DNA from: Bacteroidota bacterium
GTDB lineage: Bacteria; Bacteroidota; Bacteroidia; Bacteroidales; VadinHA17
DNA: 5,069 bases
Assembly: GCA_022711195.1 (NCBI GenBank)
Contig: JAKLFN010000162.1
Location: 1 to 5,069, forward strand
Direction of reading: 5' to 3'
Part shown: positions 1-5,069 of the stretch, piece after piece
Position numbering within the stretch: the first letter of the stretch is position 1
Layout: each line of letters begins with the position of its first letter
Program-made: the position numbers and the translations under genes
Notes under the pieces: model-generated
What the model was told of the DNA's origin: nothing
What the model saw: only the letters and a program-made list of their open reading frames with translations
Database searches by the model: none

Positions 1-176
1 TGTGGATTCTTTTCCACGCTATGAAATGATCCCGGAACAACAACAGATCTCTCAATACCGTTTACAGTTATCATTTGCCTGTCGTATGCGCCACCCGGTA
101 TGATCCATGTTAGAATGGCCGACAGTACTACTATGCCGAAAACAATTACATATGTATGCGGTATCTTTTTAAGCAT
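1..176 (-). CDS. YfcC/DcuC-family membrane carrier, N-terminal fragment (runs off the left edge)
   Basis: The ATG lies at 174-176 on the minus strand and opens an uninterrupted frame of 58 codons that leaves the window, so only the N-terminus is seen. It begins MLKKIPHTYVIVFGIVVLSA and continues through a single hydrophobic helix (about residues 8-26) into the motif TWIIPGGAYDR and then VPGSFHSVEKNP. The short basic start followed by PHTYV, one helix and W-I-I-P-x-G-x-Y-D-R is the characteristic opening of the YfcC branch of the DcuC family (inner-membrane carriers annotated variously as C4-dicarboxylate or basic amino-acid transporters). The substrate cannot be told from this part. No Shine-Dalgarno sequence precedes the start, as is normal in Bacteroidota. 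It lies 120 bp downstream of the GH2 gene in the same direction, but the hairpin repeat between them argues for separate transcription. The family call is from recognition of the N-terminal motifs and is fairly secure. Confidence 0.8.
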   Translation of the reverse strand, partial: MLKKIPHTYVIVFGIVVLSAILTWIIPGGAYDRQMITVNGIERSVVVPGSFHSVEKNP

Positions 177-198
177 AGATAACAAACTGGTTAAGTTT

Positions 199-272
199 GA
201 CTCCCCTCCCGGGAGGGGCTAGGGGTGGGTTTAAAACCAATACCTACTCCACCCTCTCCCGGGAGGGGAGTC
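199..272. repeat. GC-rich inverted repeat made of two facing palindromic units
   Basis: The arms GACTCCCCTCCCGGGAG (199-215) and CTCCCGGGAGGGGAGTC (256-272) are perfect 17-bp inverted copies. Imperfect similarity continues inward (GGGG-TGGGT on the left, ACCTACTCCACC on the right). The left arm also contains the perfect 16-bp palindrome CCCCTCCCGGGAGGGG (203-218), the right arm contains CTCCCGGGAG (256-265), and the loop has a third small dyad, GGTTT-A-AAACC (228-238). Short elements of this CCCTCCCGGGAGGGG-TAGGGGTGGGT type are often seen between genes in Bacteroidota, usually as many interspersed copies; that is recollection, since only this pair is present here. It sits between the GH2 stop and the YfcC-like start. 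In RNA it would form a very strong hairpin that could stall transcription or protect the GH2 mRNA 3' end, but on the minus strand no U-run follows, so it is not a classical intrinsic terminator. Confidence 0.85.
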
Positions 273-296
273 TAATCAGTAAGATTTTTTTTCTTG

Positions 297-2840
297 TTAT
301 TGGATGTCAATTTTTACTTCACCGCTTTTGAGACCTTTTGTGGAAGCTTTTACAGTAAAAGAGCCTGCAGATCCTTTTTCTGCGGCAACTATTACCAGGC
401 ACATTCCATTAAAGGCTTTCTTTGACTTTGCCTGGAACGATTCGTGGCTCGTTGCATCACCGGCATCAGTGGCAACTATTCTCCCCGGTCCTTCAATTGT
501 GAACTCAAGCAGGTTGTTGCTCCTGGGTACCATCAGGCCGTTTTTGTCCTCGATCTTTACAGTGATGAAGACAAGATCTTTACCGTCAGGGCTGATCTCT
601 TTTCTGTCGGGGCTTACCGAAACTTTTGAAGCCTTGCCGGTAGTTTTCATAACATCCTCTGCCCATTTCTGACCATCCTTGTATGCAATCACCTTTAGCT
701 CACCTGGCTGATATACAACATCATCCCACCTGAGACGGTACTCGTATTCTCCTTTTTTCTTTTTGCCGAGCGACTTTCCGTTCAGGAATAGTTCTGCTTC
801 ATCGCCAGAGGTATAAACATGAACAGGTGTTACTAATCCTTTCCTTTCGGGCCAGTTCCAGTGTGGAAGAATGTGTGCCATCGGAAGGTCGGGTCTCCAT
901 TTCGACTGGTAGAGCCAGAACCTGTCTTTTTTAAATCCTGCCAGGTCGAGGATGCCAAAATAGCTGCTGCGCGATGGCACCTCTGTAACATTTTGCTTGT
1001 CGAGCAGTTCTTTAGCCCGTTCATAAGCCCTTGTTCCGGGTCTTAGTCCGGTAAGGTCGCCGCCATAGGGAGTAGGTTCACCAATATAGTCGAAGCCTGT
1101 CCAGACAAACTCACCAAATACTCCCGGGTATTTATCCTGCATTGTCCATTGCTGATCGGGTGTTGTCGCCCATCCCGGGTAGGCAAGGTCGTACGATGAG
1201 ATCTGGAAAATGCCCTTTCCCGGAAGGTTATTGTTAAGATCGCCTTCAACGACCGGGAAGAAATATTCTCCTCTTGAGCTTATTGTTGAAGCCGACTCAC
1301 TCGAGTGAAAGGGCAGGTTGTCATTATCCTTCAGAGCAAAGAAAGCATCATATCTGTAAAGCCTGTAGTTTATCCCGAAGACATCGAGTGTTTTCTGGAA
1401 GCCGTTTGTACCTGACTCATCCCAGTTACAACCTGAAGTAACAGGACGTGTGATATCTTCTGATTTTATTATTGCTTTAAGGCTTTCGGATAACGCAGGA
1501 TTATTCTGGTCGTTAACCTCATTACCTGTGCTCCAGATGAATACTGATGGGTGGTTTCTGTCGCGGCGCACCATAGCCTTCAGATCCTCGACATGCCATG
1601 AATAGAAAAGTTTATTGTAATCGCCCCGTTTTTTTGGTGTCTTCCATACATCAAAAGCTTCATCTTCCACAAGGAATCCCATCCTGTCGCACAGGTCGAG
1701 CAGCTCGGGTGCCGGAGGATTATGGCTTGTACGGATGGCATTGCATCCCATCTCCTTCAGGATCTCAAGCTGACGCTCCAGGGCACGTGTGTTTATTGCA
1801 GCCCCGAGAGCCCCTAGATCGTGATGATTGCAGACACCCCTGATCTCAACCCTTTTCCCGTTAAGGTAGAATCCGTCACGAGCAGTGAACTGGAGCGTTC
1901 TGAAACCAAATTTTGTATCTGTGGCATCCATAACCTCGCCTTTTCCTGATACAGAGACCACGGCACTGTATAACTCCGGATTCTCAATGTCCCAGAGTAC
2001 AGGATTGGGAACATTTATATCTAGCCGGAAAGTATGTTTCTGCATTGCCGGTATCAGCGCCGTATTATCACCGGACACGGATACCAGAACAGGTGCCTTC
2101 TTCCACTCCTTGTCGAGTTTGAAAACATACACCTTGATGGTTACAGGCTCGGGCGTGTTAAGATGATTCTCTATTTCTGTACTGACACTCACAACAGCTT
2201 TTTCCTTTTTTATCTCCGGTGTTGTACAGAAAACACCATTATATGAAATGTGTACCTGTTTTGTCTTTACAAGCCATACATTCCTGTAGATGCCTGCTCC
2301 GGGATACCACCTGGAATCCCACTTTTTTGTATCGAGCCTTACTGCAATGATATTTTCCTTTCCAAATTCGGCATAAGGTGTAAGGTCGAGGCGGAACGAC
2401 GTGTAACCATATGGCCATCCGCCGACATATTTCCCGTTTAGCCAGACCTCTGAATAGGCCATCGCCCCGTCGAAGTCGATATATATCCGTTTGTCGCGGT
2501 CATCGTTATCAAGGACAAAATGCTTCCTGTACCATCCGATACCTTTCCAGGGCAGAAGACCGGTGTTATTTTCAAGTGTGTCGCTGAAGGGCCCCTCGAT
2601 AGCCCAGTCGTGTGGCAGGTCAAGTGTCCGCCATGAATTGTCATTTAATGCCGGGGATTCTAGTCCTGCGGGCTCCTTGTCAGAGGTGGCAGATTCATTG
2701 TTGGCGTTGAAATATTTTACGAATTTCCACCCATCATTGAAGGATACACGAGTGCGGGGATTTGTCTGGGCATTCAGGTTATTGAGTGCAACAAATAGTA
2801 CGGCTGTAAGCAACAGCTTGACTGATAAAGCTTTTCTCAT
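297..2840 (-). CDS. Secreted glycoside hydrolase family 2 (beta-galactosidase-like)
   Basis: This 847-residue exported enzyme is predicted to hydrolyse a terminal beta-linked sugar, most likely beta-galactoside, in the periplasm or at the cell surface. Residues 1-24 form a signal peptide (basic MRK, hydrophobic LLLTAVLFVAL, cleavage at NA/Q25) with no lipobox cysteine. Next come the GH2 sugar-binding jelly roll (about 30-195, with LPHDWAIEGPFS and WYPGAGIYRNVWL), an Ig-like domain (about 200-315), and the TIM barrel (about 317-600) with RGVCNHHDLGALG, AIRTSHNPP and FIWSTGNEV. E441 in GNE is the acid/base. E515 in HSSESAST is the probable nucleophile, with 74-residue spacing like LacZ 461/537; FGEFVWTGFDY (575-585) follows, as expected. 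The C-terminus has a DUF4982-like module (about 665-730, AELFLNGKSLGKKK) and a GH2 C-terminal Ig-like domain (about 740-845). The stop is TAA at 297-299. The leader before ATG is A-rich with no Shine-Dalgarno. No SusC/SusD genes adjoin it. Specificity could instead be another beta-glycoside (for example glucuronide); family certainty is very high, substrate moderate. Confidence 0.95.
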   Translation of the reverse strand: MRKALSVKLLLTAVLFVALNNLNAQTNPRTRVSFNDGWKFVKYFNANNESATSDKEPAGLESPALNDNSWRTLDLPHDWAIEGPFSDTLENNTGLLPWKGIGWYRKHFVLDNDDRDKRIYIDFDGAMAYSEVWLNGKYVGGWPYGYTSFRLDLTPYAEFGKENIIAVRLDTKKWDSRWYPGAGIYRNVWLVKTKQVHISYNGVFCTTPEIKKEKAVVSVSTEIENHLNTPEPVTIKVYVFKLDKEWKKAPVLVSVSGDNTALIPAMQKHTFRLDINVPNPVLWDIENPELYSAVVSVSGKGEVMDATDTKFGFRTLQFTARDGFYLNGKRVEIRGVCNHHDLGALGAAINTRALERQLEILKEMGCNAIRTSHNPPAPELLDLCDRMGFLVEDEAFDVWKTPKKRGDYNKLFYSWHVEDLKAMVRRDRNHPSVFIWSTGNEVNDQNNPALSESLKAIIKSEDITRPVTSGCNWDESGTNGFQKTLDVFGINYRLYRYDAFFALKDNDNLPFHSSESASTISSRGEYFFPVVEGDLNNNLPGKGIFQISSYDLAYPGWATTPDQQWTMQDKYPGVFGEFVWTGFDYIGEPTPYGGDLTGLRPGTRAYERAKELLDKQNVTEVPSRSSYFGILDLAGFKKDRFWLYQSKWRPDLPMAHILPHWNWPERKGLVTPVHVYTSGDEAELFLNGKSLGKKKKGEYEYRLRWDDVVYQPGELKVIAYKDGQKWAEDVMKTTGKASKVSVSPDRKEISPDGKDLVFITVKIEDKNGLMVPRSNNLLEFTIEGPGRIVATDAGDATSHESFQAKSKKAFNGMCLVIVAAEKGSAGSFTVKASTKGLKSGEVKIDIQ

Positions 2841-2886
2841 CTTTTTTTATTTATTGATAATTGATTGCAGAAACAATGATTATATT

Positions 2887-3405
2887 TTAAAGTGTGAAAT
2901 AAACCCTGTATTCGGTATCGCTTTTTTTATTTAGCCAGTGTTTGTATCCGAGGCTTAACGATTTGTCAAGGAGAGGGGCAGGGATAAAGGGAGCAACGAT
3001 CTCGAGTATCTGGCCCTGGTTCAGCTTTTTGACTGCTGAAAGAACTTCATGAACCGGCTGTTCACCCCGGTTAAGCATATCGCGGATATCGATTGTTCCG
3101 GCTATCTTGTCAATAAAAAACCATGAAGGTTTTTCAGTGACAAATTTGTTTCCCGCATCCTCCATCTGTTCTATAGCCGACTGGCCGGCTTTTGCTCTCA
3201 GCCTGTTAACCAGTTCCTCAACATTTAATCCACCGATTACAGCCGCCTGTCCTATATTGGTGATCCTGGTTATGGTCTTTCTCAGAACCGGATTCTGCAG
3301 CTTTTTAAATTCAGGCGCAGCATCGATAAGAGTCTCCTCAAGGTCGGGATATGCTTCGAGCAGATCGTATATTTTGGTTTTTGGAGTGATGATAAGTTTT
3401 TCCAT
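2887..3405 (-). CDS. DUF1858-DUF2249 domain protein
   Basis: This is a 172-residue soluble protein with no signal peptide or membrane segment. Residues about 5-74 match DUF1858: ITPKTKIYDLLEAYPDLEETL, then FKKLQNPVLRKTITR and QAAVIGGLNVEELVNRLR. Residues about 103-170 match DUF2249: IDIRDMLNRGEQPVHEVLSA, then LEIVAPFIPAPLLDKSLSLGY and a final YRVYF strand. Neither domain has a proven activity. In other genomes they recur next to hemerythrin-like, nitrite/nitric-oxide and hybrid-cluster proteins, which suggests a redox or NO-related role. The whole protein has no cysteine, whereas many DUF1858 members carry one or two, so thiol or iron-sulphur chemistry in this copy is unlikely; a binding or partner role is more plausible. 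Its start lies 7 bp after the stop of the DUF438-hemerythrin-PAS gene, indicating co-transcription and probably joint function. The stop TAA is 46 bp before the GH2 start. Domain assignments are from motif recognition; function is inference. Confidence 0.85.
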   Translation of the reverse strand: MEKLIITPKTKIYDLLEAYPDLEETLIDAAPEFKKLQNPVLRKTITRITNIGQAAVIGGLNVEELVNRLRAKAGQSAIEQMEDAGNKFVTEKPSWFFIDKIAGTIDIRDMLNRGEQPVHEVLSAVKKLNQGQILEIVAPFIPAPLLDKSLSLGYKHWLNKKSDTEYRVYFTL

Positions 3406-3412
3406 GAACTGA

Positions 3413-4651
3413 TTATTTTGTTTTGTATGATAAAATTCTCTGTTCTCCTTTCAGCTTTCGTGCTTCTGTAAGATCCTGTGAGACTTCAAGTGTACCAAGG
3501 TATTCTCCCTTTTCATTTCTCAGCGCGAAATATTCAATGAGTATGAACTTTCCCTTCATGTTTATCCAGAATGGAGCATGGTCGGCTTTCCCGGATTTGA
3601 AGTCATCCAGGATTTTTTCAATGATATGTACACTACCTGGAGGGTGGCAAAGCCTGACATCCCTGTTGATTATTGACCTGTTCCTGGCAAATATTCTATG
3701 ATTACCCTGCGTAAAGTATTTTACTTTATCGTTTCTGTCGACAAAGGTCATATCAACAGGAACCGTATTAAGTATTGCCATGATCTCTTCGGCGGTAAAG
3801 CTTCCTGAAGGCAGCTGAACAGCTCCGGCATGACTTAGTGTTACACCCTGCGTATCTTCAGTAAAGATGCCTTCCGGTTTCCAGTCAGTTTCCGGATCAT
3901 AAAGTGTAAATCCAAACTCAAGAGTCTGTTTATGGATCTCATACCAATCTTCAGTTGTTAGCAGGTCAAGGCTCATCGGGAACAGGATATCCTCTTCTTT
4001 TTTTGTCATATCGGCCAGCGCCTTCAGTACCGGAACAAAAAGTATCTCAACAGCGTCTTCAAGGTCCTGTTTGATAAGGTTACTGTTCCTCAGTATCTCT
4101 ATACATCCCTTTATCTGTTCCCTGATTTCATCATGCTTACCCCACATCACTTTTGGCGGCCCGGTTACCTCTCTTTTTTCCATATAGGGGAAGAGGAGAT
4201 ACTCTTTCCTCTTATAATGCTTGTCGACATCCATCAGCTCATTATAGCATCCAAGGAGTTTAATTACATAATCCCTGAATGATTCTTCTGTTTCTGCATA
4301 AACCGTTCCCAGCAGCTGTTCTGTCCTGCCTATCACTTTCAGAAGCTCCCTGTTCTCCTTCCTGAAGACGTCAACAGGATGGCCGGGAGGTACTTCTTTA
4401 ACATTTGTCTGGTCGATGTGTCCGTCGAGAACCTCTCCATGTACATCACAGAGTCTGAGGACTTCTTCAGCAGGCAAACCTTCTGAGATAAGCTCCTGTT
4501 CCACTTCAACTACTTCACCATAGGGAATCAGCTTCAGCGTGTTTATAAGTTCTTCCCGTACTTTTGCTGGATTTGCACCCTCGTGAAGTTTCAGTATAAG
4601 CTCCTTAAGCTTTGTCTTCCTGAAAAATGAATTGTCAATAAGCTCGCTCAT
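3413..4651 (-). CDS. DUF438-hemerythrin (HHE)-PAS domain protein, putative redox/NO/O2 sensor
   Basis: This is a 412-residue cytoplasmic protein. Residues about 10-80 are DUF438 (KLKELILKLHEG, PYGEVVEVEQELISEGLP, LCDVHGEVLDGH). Residues about 88-245 are a hemerythrin/HHE four-helix domain. Candidate diiron ligands are H91 (PPGHPVDVFRKEN), H145 and E150 (DKHYKRKEYLLFPY), H173 (MWGKHDEIR), E219/E220 (KKEEDILFP) and H240 (WYEIHKQ). Residues about 280-400 are a PAS domain of the PAS_10 type (LNTVPVDMTFVDRNDKVKYF, CHPPGSVHIIEKILDDFKSG, ending LGTLEVSQDLTEARKL). No kinase, GGDEF or DNA-binding output domain follows, so it is a stand-alone sensor or it signals through a partner; the gene 7 bp downstream is the obvious candidate. 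The frame is open up to 4825, but ATG 4649-4651 (MSELIDNSFF) is chosen. DUF438 begins right after it, the 58 upstream codons look like basic, low-quality coding sequence, and the longer form would overlap the divergent M1 gene and its promoter. Architecture is secure; the ligand (O2, NO, iron) is inference. Confidence 0.92.
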   Translation of the reverse strand: MSELIDNSFFRKTKLKELILKLHEGANPAKVREELINTLKLIPYGEVVEVEQELISEGLPAEEVLRLCDVHGEVLDGHIDQTNVKEVPPGHPVDVFRKENRELLKVIGRTEQLLGTVYAETEESFRDYVIKLLGCYNELMDVDKHYKRKEYLLFPYMEKREVTGPPKVMWGKHDEIREQIKGCIEILRNSNLIKQDLEDAVEILFVPVLKALADMTKKEEDILFPMSLDLLTTEDWYEIHKQTLEFGFTLYDPETDWKPEGIFTEDTQGVTLSHAGAVQLPSGSFTAEEIMAILNTVPVDMTFVDRNDKVKYFTQGNHRIFARNRSIINRDVRLCHPPGSVHIIEKILDDFKSGKADHAPFWINMKGKFILIEYFALRNEKGEYLGTLEVSQDLTEARKLKGEQRILSYKTK

Positions 4652-4661
4652 AATCCGGATT
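4652..4661. promoter_or_regulatory. 10-bp palindrome immediately before the DUF438-HHE-PAS start
   Basis: AATCCGGATT is a perfect dyad covering the ten bases directly upstream of the ATG at 4651. It occupies the place where a ribosome-binding site would be, and there is no Shine-Dalgarno there. It could be part of an operator, a small translation-affecting stem, or chance. A looser dyad, ATTAT-TG-ATAAT (4668-4679), follows a few bases upstream. Confidence 0.25.
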
Positions 4662-4701
4662 TTAATTATTATTGATAATATCGCCTTATAACATGCGCCT
4701 G

Positions 4702-4709
4702 GAAAGTTA
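4702..4709 (-). promoter_or_regulatory. Possible -7 element for the sensor operon
   Basis: Read on the minus strand this is TAACTTTC, matching the Bacteroidota -7 consensus TAnnTTTG except at the last base. It ends 50 bases before the ATG at 4651, which would leave a leader of roughly 40-45 bases. No convincing TTTG or TTG at the -33 position is seen, so this is a weak call resting on a single near-match in an intergenic region that must contain a promoter in this direction. Confidence 0.25.
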
Positions 4710-4725
4710 TCCTTTTTCCTGAGGG

Positions 4726-4733
4726 TAAATTTG
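4726..4733 (+). promoter_or_regulatory. Candidate Bacteroidota -7 promoter element for the M1 peptidase
   Basis: TAAATTTG fits the Bacteroidota housekeeping -7 consensus TAnnTTTG exactly. It lies 42 bases before the start codon at 4776, giving an expected leader of about 35 bases that is AT-rich and lacks a Shine-Dalgarno sequence. A clear -33 TTTG is not visible at the usual distance. A second near-match, TATCTTTA, lies at 4741-4748. The element is supported by its consensus match and placement only. Confidence 0.45.
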
Positions 4734-4775
4734 GTAAAAATATCTTTACTTTTATGCAATTTTTTTAATGATCTG

Positions 4776-5069
4776 ATGATGAAAAGAGTTTCCCTTGTTT
4801 CCGTTTTCCTTATTACAGCATGCATTCTTCAGGCGCAATTTATGCCGCCAGCTTCAAAGAATTTTACACGGCAGGATACACTGCGTGGATCTGTCACCCC
4901 TGAAAGAGCTTGGTGGGACCTTACCTTTTATCACCTTAATATTAAAGTTAATCCATCAGACTCAACGATAAACGGCACAAATACAGTTGTGTATAAAGTA
5001 CTGAATAACAGTGATGTTATGCAGATTGACCTTCAGCCTCCCCTGAAACTGATTAAGGCTGAACAAAAT
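4776..5069 (+). CDS. M1-family zinc aminopeptidase, N-terminal fragment (runs off the right edge)
   Basis: The frame is open for 98 codons to the window edge and is divergent from the sensor operon. Residues 1-20 are an export signal (MMKRVSLVSVFLITACILQA) followed by QFMPPASKNFTRQDTLRG, then TPERAWWDLTFYHLNIKVNP, TINGTNTVVYKV and MQIDLQPPLKLIK. The pattern D-T-L-R-G, P-E-R-x-W-W-D, a beta-strand YHLNIKVNP and G-x-N-T-V-x-Y is the start of the N-terminal beta domain of Bacteroidota M1 peptidases. The HExxH zinc site would lie several hundred residues on, outside the window. The start may be ATG 4776 or the adjacent in-frame ATG 4779; an ATG at 4768 is out of frame and meets TGA after two codons. 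Export may be by signal peptidase I at QA/Q21 or, less likely, as a lipoprotein at ITA-C16. Family call good, completeness unknown. Confidence 0.82.
   Translation, partial: MMKRVSLVSVFLITACILQAQFMPPASKNFTRQDTLRGSVTPERAWWDLTFYHLNIKVNPSDSTINGTNTVVYKVLNNSDVMQIDLQPPLKLIKAEQN

Noticed and set aside
199..272. Classical Rho-independent terminator for the GH2 gene
   Set aside because: The stem is strong, but on the GH2 sense strand it is followed by CAAACTTAACC and not by a U-run, and the double palindromic structure fits an interspersed repeat better.
304..672. 122-codon open frame on the plus strand
   Set aside because: It is antisense to the C-terminal domain of the GH2 gene, whose protein sequence there is clearly real; the translation has no family features.
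571..1160. GH2 nucleophile assigned to the glutamate of FGEFVWTG (E577)
   Set aside because: Comparison with LacZ places the FVW segment after the nucleophile; E515 in HSSESAST has the expected 74-residue distance from E441.
2491..2934. 147-codon open frame on the plus strand
   Set aside because: It lies antisense to the N-terminal GH2 coding region and the 3' end of the DUF2249 gene. Its translation is Ser/Leu/Phe-rich with no recognisable domain, as expected of a shadow frame.
3107..3412. 101-codon open frame on the plus strand with a hydrophobic composition
   Set aside because: It is the complement of the DUF1858-DUF2249 gene; the apparent hydrophobicity comes from reading the reverse strand of Lys/Glu-rich helices.
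4672..4686. FNR/CRP-type site (TTGAT-N4-ATCAA) before the sensor operon
   Set aside because: Only the half-site TTGAT is present; the second half reads TCGCC at the required spacing, so the match is not supported.
4652..4825. 58-codon in-frame N-terminal extension of the DUF438-HHE-PAS gene
   Set aside because: It would overlap the divergent M1 coding start and cover its promoter. The extension is rich in Lys/Ile/Arg with no domain, while DUF438 begins directly after the ATG at 4651.

Overview
The window looks like a chromosomal segment from a member of the Bacteroidota, probably a Bacteroidales/Marinilabiliales-type anaerobe or facultative anaerobe. The reasons are: Bacteroidota-style exported proteins whose signal peptides end in (N/Q)AQ; AT-rich leaders with no Shine-Dalgarno sequence before the starts; a TAnnTTTG-type -7 element in the divergent intergenic region; a GH2 enzyme with the C-terminal architecture common in this phylum; and a GC-rich palindromic intergenic repeat of a kind often seen in these genomes. 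The species cannot be named from the sequence alone.

Layout, left to right. Positions 1-176 (minus) are the first 58 codons of a YfcC/DcuC-family membrane carrier that runs off the left edge. Positions 177-296 are intergenic and hold a 74-bp inverted, GC-rich, palindromic repeat. Positions 297-2840 (minus) are a complete, exported GH2 beta-galactosidase-like glycoside hydrolase with both catalytic glutamates in place. After a 46-bp gap, 2887-3405 (minus) is a DUF1858-DUF2249 protein. Only 7 bp further, 3413-4651 (minus) is a DUF438-hemerythrin-PAS protein; its start is placed 58 codons inside the longest possible reading frame. Positions 4652-4775 are a divergent promoter region. From 4776 to the right edge (plus) runs the exported N-terminus of an M1-family zinc aminopeptidase.

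How the genes relate. The DUF438-HHE-PAS gene is transcribed first and the DUF1858-DUF2249 gene second, almost certainly as one operon. Both domain sets recur in proteins thought to handle or sense diiron/redox/nitric-oxide chemistry, so a cytoplasmic two-protein sensor or metal-redox module is the best guess; its actual function is not established. The GH2 enzyme follows in the same direction with no visible terminator between, so it could be read through from the sensor operon, although no functional link is obvious and no SusC/SusD or other polysaccharide-utilisation genes are present. The YfcC-type carrier is separated from it by the hairpin repeat and is probably a separate unit. Nothing here is a clear mobile element, CRISPR array or RNA gene. 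The most unusual items are the compact sensor operon and the nested inverted repeat.
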